This document shows, one piece after another, positions 49,424-58,354 of a DNA stretch of 64,000 bases. Made by a program: the position numbers and the translations under genes. Source of the DNA: Ruminococcus sp. XPD3002 (GTDB lineage: Bacteria > Bacillota > Clostridia > Oscillospirales > Ruminococcaceae); contig FPJT01000001.1 of the NCBI GenBank assembly GCA_900119535.1, positions 310,140 through 374,139 on the forward strand, in the 5' to 3' direction. How positions within the stretch are numbered: the first letter of the stretch is position 1; each line of letters opens with the position of its first letter. Below the pieces are notes generated by a model, which saw nothing but the letters and a program-made list of their open reading frames with translations, was not told where the DNA came from and made no database searches.

Positions 49424-51538
49424 ATGAAGCGGCATAATAAGCAGGATTTACCTAACCGTAAAATCAAAACGGTAGTTGATATGATGTTCGATGATATCCC
49501 TTATTCCGAGGAGATATCAAAGGCGCAGGATAAGATAGAACAGTCACTTAACGCAGAATTCGACAAGCTGAAAGGGGACAGGCACGAGGACGAAGCCTTA
49601 GAGGAGCTTCTGGGGAAATACGGCAGACTTTCGCAGATGGCGGAGCTTGCAGGTTATCCTGCGGACAGTGCTGAAAAGTGGCGCGGGGACAGCGAAGCTG
49701 TAGATATCCGACCGCTGAAAAAGGAAATATGGCATCAGAGGGTAAGAGTGTATATAACTGCGGCATTCTGCGTGTTTGCACTGCTTCAGGTGTTCTGGAT
49801 AATTTACAACATAACTGCAAGACCTTCCGCTGTTATCGGCAATATAGCAGTTATGGCGGTGGACCTCTTCATAGCGTCCGTACCATTCAGGAAGTATCTC
49901 AGGACCGAAAAAGCCGCTGAGGGAAGCAAGTACGATACGGACTCATATAACTACCTGAGAAGCAGGAGCGATAAATACGCCAAGCGTCTGCTCAACAGTA
50001 TCGCACTGCTTTTTGCGGTGCTTTTCACATTCTTTTTCTCGGAGCTCAGCTTCTACATATTCGGAAACTCGAAATCAGCGGAGTTTGCGGAAAACTTCTT
50101 CAATAACAGCATAGTGATAGAGATACCTGTTTTTCTGATACTTAAGAACATCTTCTGTCTCAGGATATTTCAGAAGCGCATAAGACTTCCCGAAAAATCA
50201 AGGTACAAAAAGCACGTTATCGGCATTACGGCATTTTCCGCAGTATACTGGCTTGCAGTAACTGCTTTTACGGTACTTGAAAAGAAAAACATTTCCTATC
50301 CGGGAAATGTCTTCATGACAGCAGGTGTAGTTTTCGGACTGCTGATACTCCTGTATAATATCACTCTTAGAAAGAAGGTAACGTTCAGAAATATAGCGGT
50401 CAATAAGCCGAGAATAGCGGTCTTTGCCGCAGCTGCTACTGCGGTTTCAGGATTTACCTTCCTTCAGCAGGATACATGGTACACACAGAGCTACATCAAT
50501 TCCGTTCCCGTTGTTGAGCATAACACTCACAGGATAGATTACAATGATGACACAGGCGTTTACACCATTACCAAAACAACGGATGATTTCAAAATACTCC
50601 ACCTGACCGATATCCACATCGGCGGAAGTCTCTACTCTTACCGAAAGGACATGAAAGCACTGAAAGCATGCTATGCGGAGATAGAACACACTCACCCAGA
50701 TCTTGTTGTCGTAACGGGAGATCTTTGCTTTCCGCTCGGTATCATGTCCATGTCCCTTAACAATACCGCACCTGTGGGACAGTTTGCGGCATTTATGCGA
50801 AATACAGGCATCCCGTGGGCATTTACCTATGGAAATCACGATACCGAGACTCTTGCCTCCGCAAATAAAAAGGAGCTGAATGACGTATACAAATCTCTGT
50901 CCTATAAGACCTCGGGAACGCTTCTATATCCCTACAAACAGCCTGATATCATGGGTAGGAACAATCAGCTCATCGAGATACGCAATGCCGACGGTTCGCT
51001 GAATACGGGACTTTTTATGATAGACTCCAACGCATATACGGACGAAGGCATCAACGTCTATGACTATATCCATGACGATCAGGTTGAGTGGTACGCCAAA
51101 GAGACAGAGCGAATGAACTCCGAGGCAGGGGACAAGGTCAATTCTATGGTATTCTTCCATATACCGCTTCAGGAATACAAGACCGCCACGGAGCTTTATT
51201 TACAGGGCAGCGATCAGGTTAAATGGTACTTCGGAGAGAATCCCGGAGATCACGGCGGTATTACCAACGATCTTGTCTGCTGTTCCGATTATCCCAGCAG
51301 TATGTTTGACAAAGCGCTTGAACTTGGCTGTACTACGGGATTCTTCTGCGGACATGACCACTACAACAATGCATCCATTGAATACAATGGCATACGCCTT
51401 ACCTACGGCATGAGCATTGATTATCTTGCAATGCCGGGTATCGAGAAGGAAACGAAACAGCGCGGCGCTGAACTGATAACGCTTCACTCCGACAGCAGCT
51501 GGGACCTCAAACAGATACCACTTACATCCATAACATAA
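49424..51538 (+). CDS. Membrane metallophosphoesterase
   Basis: A 704-residue protein. The N-terminal 105 residues are cytoplasmic and helical, seven to eight membrane spans take up about 108-355, and a calcineurin-type phosphoesterase domain (about 390-695) follows. Its metal ligands are visible: HLTDIHIGG, VVVTGDLCF, YGNHDTE, FFHIPLQEY and FCGHDHYNN. The catalytic domain appears to be on the outside of the membrane. Substrate unknown; relatives act on phosphodiesters such as lipid-linked or nucleotide substrates. Start after AAAGGAC. Confidence 0.85.
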   Translation: MKRHNKQDLPNRKIKTVVDMMFDDIPYSEEISKAQDKIEQSLNAEFDKLKGDRHEDEALEELLGKYGRLSQMAELAGYPADSAEKWRGDSEAVDIRPLKKEIWHQRVRVYITAAFCVFALLQVFWIIYNITARPSAVIGNIAVMAVDLFIASVPFRKYLRTEKAAEGSKYDTDSYNYLRSRSDKYAKRLLNSIALLFAVLFTFFFSELSFYIFGNSKSAEFAENFFNNSIVIEIPVFLILKNIFCLRIFQKRIRLPEKSRYKKHVIGITAFSAVYWLAVTAFTVLEKKNISYPGNVFMTAGVVFGLLILLYNITLRKKVTFRNIAVNKPRIAVFAAAATAVSGFTFLQQDTWYTQSYINSVPVVEHNTHRIDYNDDTGVYTITKTTDDFKILHLTDIHIGGSLYSYRKDMKALKACYAEIEHTHPDLVVVTGDLCFPLGIMSMSLNNTAPVGQFAAFMRNTGIPWAFTYGNHDTETLASANKKELNDVYKSLSYKTSGTLLYPYKQPDIMGRNNQLIEIRNADGSLNTGLFMIDSNAYTDEGINVYDYIHDDQVEWYAKETERMNSEAGDKVNSMVFFHIPLQEYKTATELYLQGSDQVKWYFGENPGDHGGITNDLVCCSDYPSSMFDKALELGCTTGFFCGHDHYNNASIEYNGIRLTYGMSIDYLAMPGIEKETKQRGAELITLHSDSSWDLKQIPLTSIT

Positions 51539-51543
51539 AAAAG

Positions 51544-51577
51544 AAGGTGATACAGAGGTTATCCGTATCACCTTTTT
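51544..51577. terminator. Bidirectional terminator between the phosphoesterase and tcdA genes
   Basis: AAGGTGATAC (51544-51553) pairs with GTATCACCTT (51565-51574); T runs on both strands. Confidence 0.85.
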
Positions 51578-51580
51578 GTA

Positions 51581-52345
51581 TTACATATTTGCTCTTGCTT
51601 TAGCATCAAATGAAGTAAGGTCCTTTATGACCTCACCTGCGATTATCAGACCTGCAACAGAGGGAACGAATGCATTTGAACCGGGAGCAGTCTTTTTTCC
51701 CGTTCCTTTCCTTGTGCCGGGACTACTGTCGCTGTTTGCTGAAAGCTGTTCGTAAGGCTTTATGGACTGCTCTGTGGAGTATACCACTTTGAGCTTTTTT
51801 ACTCCGCGCTTTTTCATTTCGTGTCGCATTACCTTGGCAAGGGGACACATTGATGTCTTATAGATGTCCGCAACTCTGAAAGCTGTTGGATCGACCTTGT
51901 TTCCTGCGCCCATACTGCTTATAACAGGCGTACCTGCGGCCTTTGCGCGCATTATTATCTCTATCTTGCCTGTGACGGTGTCTATGGCGTCGATTATGTA
52001 ATCGTATTCTGTGAAGTCGAACTGATCGGCAGTATCAGGCATATAGAATGTCTTGTAAGTCCTTACCTTACAATCTGGAGCGATGTCCTTTATGCGTTCG
52101 GCAGCAACATCGACCTTATACTTTCCAACAGTACTGTGAAGGGCGATGATCTGGCGGTTGAGGTTGGAAAGACATACTTTGTCATCATCGATGATGTCCA
52201 GAGCACCGACTCCCGAACGTGCAAGCGCTTCAACGGCGAATCCGCCTACACCGCCAACTCCGAACACGGCAACCCGTGAAGCTGCAAGTTTTTCCATAGC
52301 TTCACTGCCGAAAATAAGTTCTGTCCTTGAAAATTGATCCAACAT
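51581..52345 (-). CDS. tcdA: tRNA threonylcarbamoyladenosine dehydratase (TcdA/CsdL, ThiF fold)
   Basis: A 254-residue E1-like enzyme starting MLDQFSRTELIFGSEAMEKL after AGGAGG. The ATP-binding GVGGVGGFAVEALARSGV, the DxDxVxxSNLNRQ motif (LDIIDDDKVCLSNLNRQ) and DAIDTVTGK are typical. It cyclises t6A37 of tRNAs to ct6A with ATP. The C-terminal part has MCPLAKVMRHEMKKRG. The length agrees with the family. Closely spaced to the ECF S component gene upstream, but a hairpin separates them. Confidence 0.9.
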   Translation of the reverse strand: MLDQFSRTELIFGSEAMEKLAASRVAVFGVGGVGGFAVEALARSGVGALDIIDDDKVCLSNLNRQIIALHSTVGKYKVDVAAERIKDIAPDCKVRTYKTFYMPDTADQFDFTEYDYIIDAIDTVTGKIEIIMRAKAAGTPVISSMGAGNKVDPTAFRVADIYKTSMCPLAKVMRHEMKKRGVKKLKVVYSTEQSIKPYEQLSANSDSSPGTRKGTGKKTAPGSNAFVPSVAGLIIAGEVIKDLTSFDAKARANM

Positions 52346-52368
52346 ATGTTCCTCCTGTACTGACGCAT

Positions 52369-52397
52369 AAAAGCTTCGACTATCCGCCGAAGCTTTT
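52369..52397 (-). terminator. Terminator of the ECF S-component gene
   Basis: AAAAGCTTCG (52369-52378) pairs with CGAAGCTTTT (52388-52397) immediately after the stop codon. The same hairpin works in either direction. Confidence 0.75.
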
Positions 52398-52401
52398 TAT
52401 G

Positions 52402-52923
52402 TTATATATTCTTTGGTATTCTTTTTATTATGAGTTCGTAAATAGCAACCGAGCTTATAACTCCCATAAATCCCTGAACAAGGTCTCCGTAAGCTCCCGA
52501 AACAGCTGCTGCAAAAGAGCCGTAAATGAATGTTTCATAGAGCACATATCCCGCTGTCATGATTATTTCAGCTGAAACAGCGGCGATTATCCTTGCGGGG
52601 AATGTACGGTTAAGGTGCTTTTCGACTGTTTTGAATACATGAAATGACACAACTGCCATAAGTGCCTTTATTACGAGAGTTGCAGGAGCGAAGACAGCAT
52701 ATCCCGAAATGATGTCCGCAAGTGCCGAGCCTATACCTGCTGCGGCTGCACCGAACAGCGGTCCGAGAAGCCATGCGGAAACATTTACTATACAGTCGCC
52801 TAAATTAACGTATCCCTGACCGGGAGAAGGTATCTGTATAAGCATAGTGGCAACGCAGGTCATAGCTGCCATTAAAGCCGATAAGGTAAGTATCCTTGTT
52901 TTATTGTTTGATGTATGGTTCAT
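52402..52923 (-). CDS. ECF transporter substrate-binding (S) component
   Basis: A 173-residue membrane protein with five to six spans and the conserved S-component start: an Ala-rich first helix (LTLSALMAAMTCV) followed by PSPGQGYVNLGDCIVNVSAWLLGP and FGAAAAGIGSALADIISGY. It binds a vitamin or similar small compound and uses a shared ECF energising module, which is not in this window. The subgroup resembles those annotated for hydroxymethylpyrimidine or pyridoxine but I cannot assign it. The upstream region (52980-53142) is full of palindromes. Start after AAAGAGGTG. Confidence 0.82.
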   Translation of the reverse strand: MNHTSNNKTRILTLSALMAAMTCVATMLIQIPSPGQGYVNLGDCIVNVSAWLLGPLFGAAAAGIGSALADIISGYAVFAPATLVIKALMAVVSFHVFKTVEKHLNRTFPARIIAAVSAEIIMTAGYVLYETFIYGSFAAAVSGAYGDLVQGFMGVISSVAIYELIIKRIPKNI

Positions 52924-52979
52924 AAAAACACCTCTTTTTCAGGTTTATGACACACCTGAGACATACAATCATAACACAA

Positions 52980-53142
52980 GGGAGCATAAGCTCCCTTGGA
53001 ATTATACCGCATAAGCGAAGCGTTGTGGTATAATTACCCGATATGCAGGGAGCAAATCGAAGATTTGCGTATCTGCAAGGGGATTCAGATAAATTATAAT
53101 GAATGCTTTGCATTCATTATACCACATTTCGCATTATAATGC
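52980..53142. repeat. Cluster of nested palindromes between metY and the S-component gene
   Basis: Successive perfect or near-perfect inverted repeats: GGGAGC/GCTCCC (52980-52995), AATTATACC/GGTATAATT (53000-53035), GCAAATC/GATTTGC (53052-53068), ATAATGAATGC/GCATTCATTAT (53097-53121) and GCATTATAATGC (53131-53142). GTGGTATAAT near 53023 is again inverted as ATTATACCAC near 53117, enclosing about 95 bases. It could be a structured leader of the S-component gene or a degenerate MITE. Confidence 0.6.
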
Positions 53143-53147
53143 AAGTA

Positions 53148-54431
53148 TTACTTTACTGCATCAAAACCGTGCTGAAGGTCCGCAATAATATCGTCGATGT
53201 GTTCTGTACCGATAGAAAGACGGACTGTGTTAGGCTTGATACCTGCTGAAAGCAGTTCCTCTTCGCTCATCTGTGAGTGAGTTGTTGAAGCAGGATGTAT
53301 AACAAGTGACTTGACATCCGCAACATTTGCAAGGAGCGAGAAGAGTTCGAGACTCTCGGTGAACTTCTTTGCATCCTCTGCACTGCCTTTCAGCTCGAAT
53401 GTGAATATTGAAGCCGCACCGTTAGGGAAGTATCTGTCATAGAGTTCCTTTTCTCTGCCTTCTGCAAGTGAAGGGTGGTTTACCTTCTCAACCTGTGGGT
53501 GTGACTTAAGGAAGTCAACTACCTTGAGAGCGTTTTCGGTGTGACGCTCCAGACGGAGAGAAAGTGTTTCAAGTCCCTGAAGGAGGAGGAAGGAGTTGAA
53601 AGGGGAGATAGTTGCGCCCTGATCTCTCATGAGTGTTGTGCGGAGTTTGAGAATATAGGCAAGGTTGCCGCAAGCCTCGGTGAATACGACTCCGTGATAT
53701 GAAGGATTAGGCTTTGAAAGTCCCGGGAACTTGTCATTCTGTGCCCAGTCGAACTTGCCTGAATCGATAACAACTCCGCCCATTACTGTACCGTGTCCGC
53801 CGATGAACTTTGTAGCGGAGTGTACTACGATATCAGCGCCGTGCTCGATAGGTCTCAGGAGGTAAGGTGTAGCGAATGTATTGTCGACGATAAGTGGTAT
53901 GCCGTGCTTATGAGCGATAGCGGAGATAGCTTCAAGGTCGATGACGTTTGAATTCGGGTTGCCGAGAGTTTCAGCGTAGATAAGCTTAGTGTTTTCTCTG
54001 ATAGCCTTCTCGAAGTTTTCGGGATCGGAAGGATCAACGAATGTTGTAGTAAGTCCCTGCTCGCGGAGAGTGTTGGAAAGCAGATTATAGCTTCCTCCGT
54101 AGAGGTCAACTGATGAAACGATATGATCGCCTGCTGTAGCGATATTCTGTATCGCATAGGATATTGCCGCAGAGCCCGAAGCTGTAGCCAGTGCACCCAC
54201 GCCGCCCTCTAAAGCTGCGATACGCTTTTCAAAAACGTCCGAGGTAGGATTCATGAGGCGGGTGTAGATGTTGCCGCCTTCTGTAAGGCCGAAGCGTCCA
54301 GCTGCCTGAGCAGAATCCTTGAATACGTATGAAGTTGTAGCATAGATCGGGACTGCTCTTGCGTCCGTAGCAGGATCGGGAGACTCCTGACCTGCATGTA
54401 TCTGTATGGTTTCAAACTTATAGTTACTCAT
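53148..54431 (-). CDS. metY: O-acetylhomoserine aminocarboxypropyltransferase (homocysteine synthase)
   Basis: A 427-residue Cys/Met-metabolism PLP enzyme. The start [20 protein letters not shown] at 54431 follows AAGGAG; the longer frame to 54497 lacks one. PLP lysine in [16 protein letters not shown] (about residue 207); other family blocks are [37 protein letters not shown] and the C-terminal [14 protein letters not shown]. It makes homocysteine from O-acetylhomoserine and sulfide. The length and the IQIHAGQ start favour MetY over MetB. Own promoter with two direct repeats. No SAM riboswitch is seen in the short leader. Confidence 0.92.
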   Translation of the reverse strand: MSNYKFETIQIHAGQESPDPATDARAVPIYATTSYVFKDSAQAAGRFGLTEGGNIYTRLMNPTSDVFEKRIAALEGGVGALATASGSAAISYAIQNIATAGDHIVSSVDLYGGSYNLLSNTLREQGLTTTFVDPSDPENFEKAIRENTKLIYAETLGNPNSNVIDLEAISAIAHKHGIPLIVDNTFATPYLLRPIEHGADIVVHSATKFIGGHGTVMGGVVIDSGKFDWAQNDKFPGLSKPNPSYHGVVFTEACGNLAYILKLRTTLMRDQGATISPFNSFLLLQGLETLSLRLERHTENALKVVDFLKSHPQVEKVNHPSLAEGREKELYDRYFPNGAASIFTFELKGSAEDAKKFTESLELFSLLANVADVKSLVIHPASTTHSQMSEEELLSAGIKPNTVRLSIGTEHIDDIIADLQHGFDAVK

Positions 54432-54454
54432 TATAACCGACTCCTTTTTATTTA

Positions 54455-54512
54455 AATTCCTACTTAATAGATAAAGTAAGTATACTATATCATACATTTC
54501 CTACTTTGTCAA
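54455..54512 (-). promoter_or_regulatory. Promoter of metY with two direct repeats
   Basis: On the minus strand TTGACA (54507-54512) and TATAGT (54484-54489) with a 17-base spacer. AAGTAGGAA occurs at 54506-54498 inside the spacer and again at 54465-54457 shortly after the start site. The repeats are candidate operators for a sulfur-status regulator; the regulator is unknown. Confidence 0.65.
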
Positions 54513-54537
54513 TAGGATAACTACATATTTAATGATT

Positions 54538-54780
54538 TTAATTTGATTCTATGCTTATAAGTCCTTTTATCCGTCGCATTCGCTTGGTAAGGAGCTGAAA
54601 TTCTGCGCTGTCGCCTATATCAAGGACTGCACGGAAACTCGAAACCGGACAGCCGCTGCGGTCCATAGTAACTACAGCGCCGTGCTTGACAACACCGATG
54701 CCGAGATTTTTTATTATGCCTGTTATTTCATTTACGAGACCTATCCTGTCCCTGACTTTAATGTGAATCGTTGTGTTCAC
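54538..54780 (-). CDS. ACT-domain protein (80 residues)
   Basis: A single ACT domain (NTTIHIKVRDRIGLVNEITGIIKNLGI...). I choose a GTG start at 54780, eight bases after AAGAGG; the longer frame to 54825 begins without a site. ACT domains bind amino acids. Short stand-alone ones act as regulatory subunits or sensors, similar to the UPF0237/GcvR type. The position next to metY suggests an amino-acid signal but the two genes have separate promoters. Confidence 0.75.
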   Translation of the reverse strand: MNTTIHIKVRDRIGLVNEITGIIKNLGIGVVKHGAVVTMDRSGCPVSSFRAVLDIGDSAEFQLLTKRMRRIKGLISIESN

Positions 54781-54871
54781 GACTGTCACCTCTTTTCTGA
54801 TGTTATTATACCACAGCTTTCGCAATTTGTGAAATATCGGTATTTTATCATTGGTTATAGTATGTATCTAT

Positions 54872-54900
54872 AAAAAAACGGAAAACATCTCTGCTTTCCG
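54872..54900 (-). terminator. Terminator of the transporter/kinase operon
   Basis: On the minus strand CGGAAA (54900-54895) pairs with TTTCCG (54884-54879), followed by seven T. Confidence 0.75.
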
Positions 54901-54909
54901 CTTATCGTA

Positions 54910-55506
54910 TCAGTTTTTTTCAATACGGGCACGTATATACTTTTCAAGCATATCTACAGTACCCTCAATGCCGAGGCATGAGCTGTTTATCGAGAGGTCG
55001 TAAAGTCTCGAATCGCCCCAGTGTCCCGAACAGTGATAGTTATGATAGCTCTTTCTCTTTTTGTCCTTTTTCTCCATGAAGCGCTTTGCGTCCTCTTCCG
55101 AAAGCTCGTAAAGCTTCATGACTCTCTTGACCTTTTCTTCGTGGTCGCCGAGAATGAAAAGTGAGATGAGCTGCTTGAAGTCATTGAGCTTAGTCTCTGC
55201 ACAGCGTCCCACAACAACGAATGAATCGCCGTTTTCAGCATGCTGTCTGAGGAAATTGAACTCCATTTCAGCTATATTATCCTCTATTGAGTTGCTGTAA
55301 CCGTTTACACGGCGAGAAAATATCTTCATCTTGGGCTTTTCGTCATACTTTTCGACTTCTTCGGGAGTAAGTCCCATTTTCTCGGATATTTCGTTGATAA
55401 GATATCTGTCGTAGAACGGTATGTCGAATCGTTTGGCAAGTTCCTCGGCGATCTCTTTTCCGCCGCTTCCGAACTCTCTTCCCACTGAAATAATTATCTG
55501 TGACAT
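54910..55506 (-). CDS. Cytidylate-kinase-like family protein
   Basis: A 198-residue P-loop protein starting MSQIIISVGREFGSGGKEIAEEL after AAGGAGG. The P-loop GREFGSGG, the FYDRYLI strand and VVVGRCAE are typical of the cytidylate-kinase-like family (Cytidylate_kin2), which is distinct from the true CMP kinase. Its substrate is not known. It lies 27 bases downstream of the SLC13-type transporter gene and shares its terminator, so the two are an operon. Confidence 0.85.
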   Translation of the reverse strand: MSQIIISVGREFGSGGKEIAEELAKRFDIPFYDRYLINEISEKMGLTPEEVEKYDEKPKMKIFSRRVNGYSNSIEDNIAEMEFNFLRQHAENGDSFVVVGRCAETKLNDFKQLISLFILGDHEEKVKRVMKLYELSEEDAKRFMEKKDKKRKSYHNYHCSGHWGDSRLYDLSINSSCLGIEGTVDMLEKYIRARIEKN

Positions 55507-55533
55507 ATACTGACCTCCTTACAATTCAGGGTA

Positions 55534-56886
55534 TCATAAATATCTTACGAATATATAGACTGTTGAAATAGCAAGTACTATAACTGTTGCAGGTGCAAGC
55601 TTGCGGCAGTATTTGCCCCAGCCGATAGGATGACCGTTCTTTGCGGCAACAGATGTTCCAACTACGTTTGCAGAAGCTCCGATAGGTGTAGCGCTTCCGC
55701 CTATGTCAGTACCGATAGAGAGTGACCACGCAAGGGTGTGAAGATCGACACCTGCGGTAGCTGCAAGGCTTTCGATGATAGGCACCATAGTAGCAGCAAA
55801 CGGGATATTGTCAACAAAGGCGCTTGCAATAGCAGAGAGCCAGAGTATGATAGCTACCATGACGTAAACATTTCCGCCGCTTATCTTTCCGATGAAGTCA
55901 GCGATCAGTTTAAGTATGCCGGTTTCTTCGAGTCCTGCAACAACGACGAAGAGTCCCACGAAGAAAAGAAGTGTCTTATAGTCGACCTTTTTGAGCAGCT
56001 CGGGGATGTGCTTTGCATTTGCGATAAGGGTTATCACAGCGATAAAAAGTCCGATAGTTGCTACAGTAAGGTGAGTAGTTGCGTGAGTTACGAGAAGGAT
56101 AACAGCGATACCGAAAATGATACTGCTTATGATGAAATCCTTTTTATTTGTAATAGCCTCGGAAGGCTTCGGGAATTTCGACATATCCACATCCGAGCCG
56201 CCTTCTGTGACGATCTCTTTGCGGAATACAAAATAGAAGAATATAACAGAAACGATCAGGCTGATACCGGCGACAAGACCTGTATTCATCAGGAAATCGA
56301 AGAATGAAAGTCCGATAGAAGTTCCTACGATGATATTCGGAGGATCTCCGCACATAGTTGCCGAACCGCCGAGGTTCGCACAGAAGATCTCTGAAAGGAT
56401 CATAGGTACGGGGTTGAACTTAAGCAGCTGAGCAAGCTCGATAGTTACAGCTGCAAGGAACATGATAACTGTGATACTGTCGATGAACATTGAAAGCACC
56501 GCAGACATTACCATAAAGGTGATGAATATGGGAATGGTCTTACATTTAACAAGGTAGGCTATCTTCATGCAAAGCCATCGGAAGAATCCTGCTTTTGCCA
56601 TACCCTCGACCATTACCATCATACCTGCAATGAAGAGGATAGTCGCCCAGTTTATACCTTTGCTTTCGCTCTCGGTGACCTGATACCAGAAACTCGTCGC
56701 GGCGAAGTCTTTGATCGCAAGAGTGTCCCATACCGCCGAACCGCTTTTCATACATATACCGAATACAACGATAAGAGTAAGCAGTCCGCAGCCGAGAGTA
56801 ACGATGTGTCTTTCGATCTTATCCATAACGATGAGAAGGAACATCGCAACGAATATGATCACAGCGAAGATCTGTGCTGCTGCCAT
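55534..56886 (-). CDS. SLC13 / ArsB-NhaD superfamily ion transporter
   Basis: A 450-residue membrane protein with 11-12 spans starting MAAAQIFAVIIFVAMFLLI at 56886 after TTGGAGG. Family markers are FIDSITVIMFLAAVTIEL and NLGGSATMCGDPPNIIVG in the first half and FVDNIPFAATMVPI and GTDIGGSATPIGASANVVG in the second. These paired loops are those of the ArsB/NhaD/CitM superfamily. Substrate (dicarboxylate, arsenite or Na+) cannot be told from sequence. Operon with the cytidylate-kinase-like gene. Promoter at 56961-56989. Confidence 0.88.
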   Translation of the reverse strand: MAAAQIFAVIIFVAMFLLIVMDKIERHIVTLGCGLLTLIVVFGICMKSGSAVWDTLAIKDFAATSFWYQVTESESKGINWATILFIAGMMVMVEGMAKAGFFRWLCMKIAYLVKCKTIPIFITFMVMSAVLSMFIDSITVIMFLAAVTIELAQLLKFNPVPMILSEIFCANLGGSATMCGDPPNIIVGTSIGLSFFDFLMNTGLVAGISLIVSVIFFYFVFRKEIVTEGGSDVDMSKFPKPSEAITNKKDFIISSIIFGIAVILLVTHATTHLTVATIGLFIAVITLIANAKHIPELLKKVDYKTLLFFVGLFVVVAGLEETGILKLIADFIGKISGGNVYVMVAIILWLSAIASAFVDNIPFAATMVPIIESLAATAGVDLHTLAWSLSIGTDIGGSATPIGASANVVGTSVAAKNGHPIGWGKYCRKLAPATVIVLAISTVYIFVRYL

Positions 56887-56902
56887 AAAAATACCTCCAA
56901 GC

Positions 56903-56919
56903 TGAACGTTCAACGTTCA
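56903..56919. promoter_or_regulatory. Perfect palindrome in the transporter leader
   Basis: TGAACGTT-C-AACGTTCA, two 8-base arms around a single base, lies between the promoter and the ribosome-binding site of the SLC13-type gene. It has the shape of a repressor operator. Confidence 0.5.
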
Positions 56920-56960
56920 TGATACTGTTTCCTGCCAAGGCGGAAAACGCACTAAATCGA

Positions 56961-56989
56961 ATTATATCACAAACCGCAGCTTATTTCAA
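56961..56989 (-). promoter_or_regulatory. Promoter of the SLC13-type transporter operon
   Basis: On the minus strand TTGAAA (56984-56989) and TATAAT (56961-56966) with a 17-base spacer. Confidence 0.8.
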
Positions 56990-56991
56990 GG

Positions 56992-57040
56992 AAAAAAATG
57001 CTTTTTTTCCTTAATTTCTCAAATTTCACGAAAAGCATTT
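56992..57040 (-). terminator. Terminator of the GGDEF/solute-binding operon
   Basis: On the minus strand AAATGCTTTT (57040-57031) pairs with AAAAGCATTT (57005-56996) and is followed by a T run. The loop is about 25 bases. Confidence 0.7.
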
Positions 57041-57088
57041 GTTTTTACTGACTGAAGGTCGGATTTTTGGGCAATATTCCATTTTGTA

Positions 57089-58354
57089 TCATCCGTAATA
57101 CATATTATTATATATCTTGAACAGCCTGAGAGCAGCTTCGGCAACGGTATTCTTATCGTATATCACAAGGTTGCTTGCTTCTATGAAGGATTCTATCATT
57201 TCTTCGTTTTCAAGCTGAGGATCCATGCGGCTTATTATATAGTTGTTTTCCATCTGAACAGCCGCATCATACTGAAGTCCTTTGAGCATACCCTTGCTGT
57301 CAAGGTAGTTCCTTGCGTGAGTGCTTATGGGAACGCCCTTGTCGAGTCCCTGATAATCAGCCATATCGCTGCTGTTAAGGAGAAAGTCCATAAGCATTGC
57401 CGCTTCCTGCGGATGTTCGGTATTTCTGCTTATGGCATACAGAGTTGCAGGCTTAGCGAACCAGCCTGAGCCTGCTTTTTCGGGCATCCACGCTGTATAT
57501 GGTGCAACGGTTATCTCGCTGCCGTTATCAATCGCCTTGCCGTAATAGTTCATGGCATCGCTTATCCAGCCTACAGTGCCTGCATATACGCCGTTATCTA
57601 TGTTCAGCTTATTGAAGTCCTCGACCTTCGGAACGACATTTCCCACTACAAGACCTACATAGAAATCGATCATTACCATAAGCTCATTGACGTTGAAGCG
57701 GATATGTCCGTTATAGTCCATGATGCTTTTCTGGCAGGTCTGTTCGGCATACGCTATGCTGTAGAGCCACATGGACTTTTTTGAGCCTGCCAGCGGATAT
57801 ACTCCGTCAGCTCTCATTTTTTCTGCCGCTTTGTAAAGATCATCCCATGTATCTGGGACATCGAGACCATACTTGTCATAAATGGACTTGTTTATATATA
57901 CGGTCTCGGCATTCATTGCAATGGGAAGGGCGTTGAGTACGCCGTTTTTTCTGCCGTAATCCAGCATATTATCATCAAAACCCGAAAGGTCGATATGGTC
58001 CTTCAGCATTTCAAGGTCGAAATAGCCGTTGCCGTCTGAAGAATATTCATCGAGCCAGCCGATATTTATCTGCATAACGTCCTCTTCGGTACCCGAGAGC
58101 ATACGTATCCTGTTGCGTTCCTCGAAGCCTGTCCACTCGGAATAGCTGCACTTAACATGGATATCGGGATGAAGCTCCTCGAATTTTTCTATAGCGGACA
58201 TGGTGTATTCATTTCTGTAGTCGTTACCCCACCACGAGAAGGTTATCTCGGTCTTTTCGGTTTTTGTGTGGACTACCTGCTGTTTTTCTCCGCAGGAACA
58301 GAGCATTGCACCTGCCAAAGCCATAGCAAGGGGTATCCTTATGAATTTTTTCAT
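57089..58354 (-). CDS. Extracellular solute-binding lipoprotein (ABC sugar type)
   Basis: A 421-residue lipoprotein with signal peptide and lipobox LCSCGEK (Cys about residue 21). The family-1 solute-binding fold is seen in EITFSWWGNDYRNEYTMSAIEKFEELHPDI, INIGWLDEY, INKSIYDKYGLDVPDTWDDL and the C-terminal hinge region. It would bind an oligosaccharide outside the cell. No permease or ATPase gene lies nearby. Instead it overlaps by four bases the gene for a GGDEF protein upstream, so it may serve as a ligand sensor for that protein. Confidence 0.88.
   Translation of the reverse strand: MKKFIRIPLAMALAGAMLCSCGEKQQVVHTKTEKTEITFSWWGNDYRNEYTMSAIEKFEELHPDIHVKCSYSEWTGFEERNRIRMLSGTEEDVMQINIGWLDEYSSDGNGYFDLEMLKDHIDLSGFDDNMLDYGRKNGVLNALPIAMNAETVYINKSIYDKYGLDVPDTWDDLYKAAEKMRADGVYPLAGSKKSMWLYSIAYAEQTCQKSIMDYNGHIRFNVNELMVMIDFYVGLVVGNVVPKVEDFNKLNIDNGVYAGTVGWISDAMNYYGKAIDNGSEITVAPYTAWMPEKAGSGWFAKPATLYAISRNTEHPQEAAMLMDFLLNSSDMADYQGLDKGVPISTHARNYLDSKGMLKGLQYDAAVQMENNYIISRMDPQLENEEMIESFIEASNLVIYDKNTVAEAALRLFKIYNNMYYG

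Noticed and set aside
54432-54490. SAM riboswitch upstream of metY
   Set aside because: The leader is under 50 bases and lacks the required stems.
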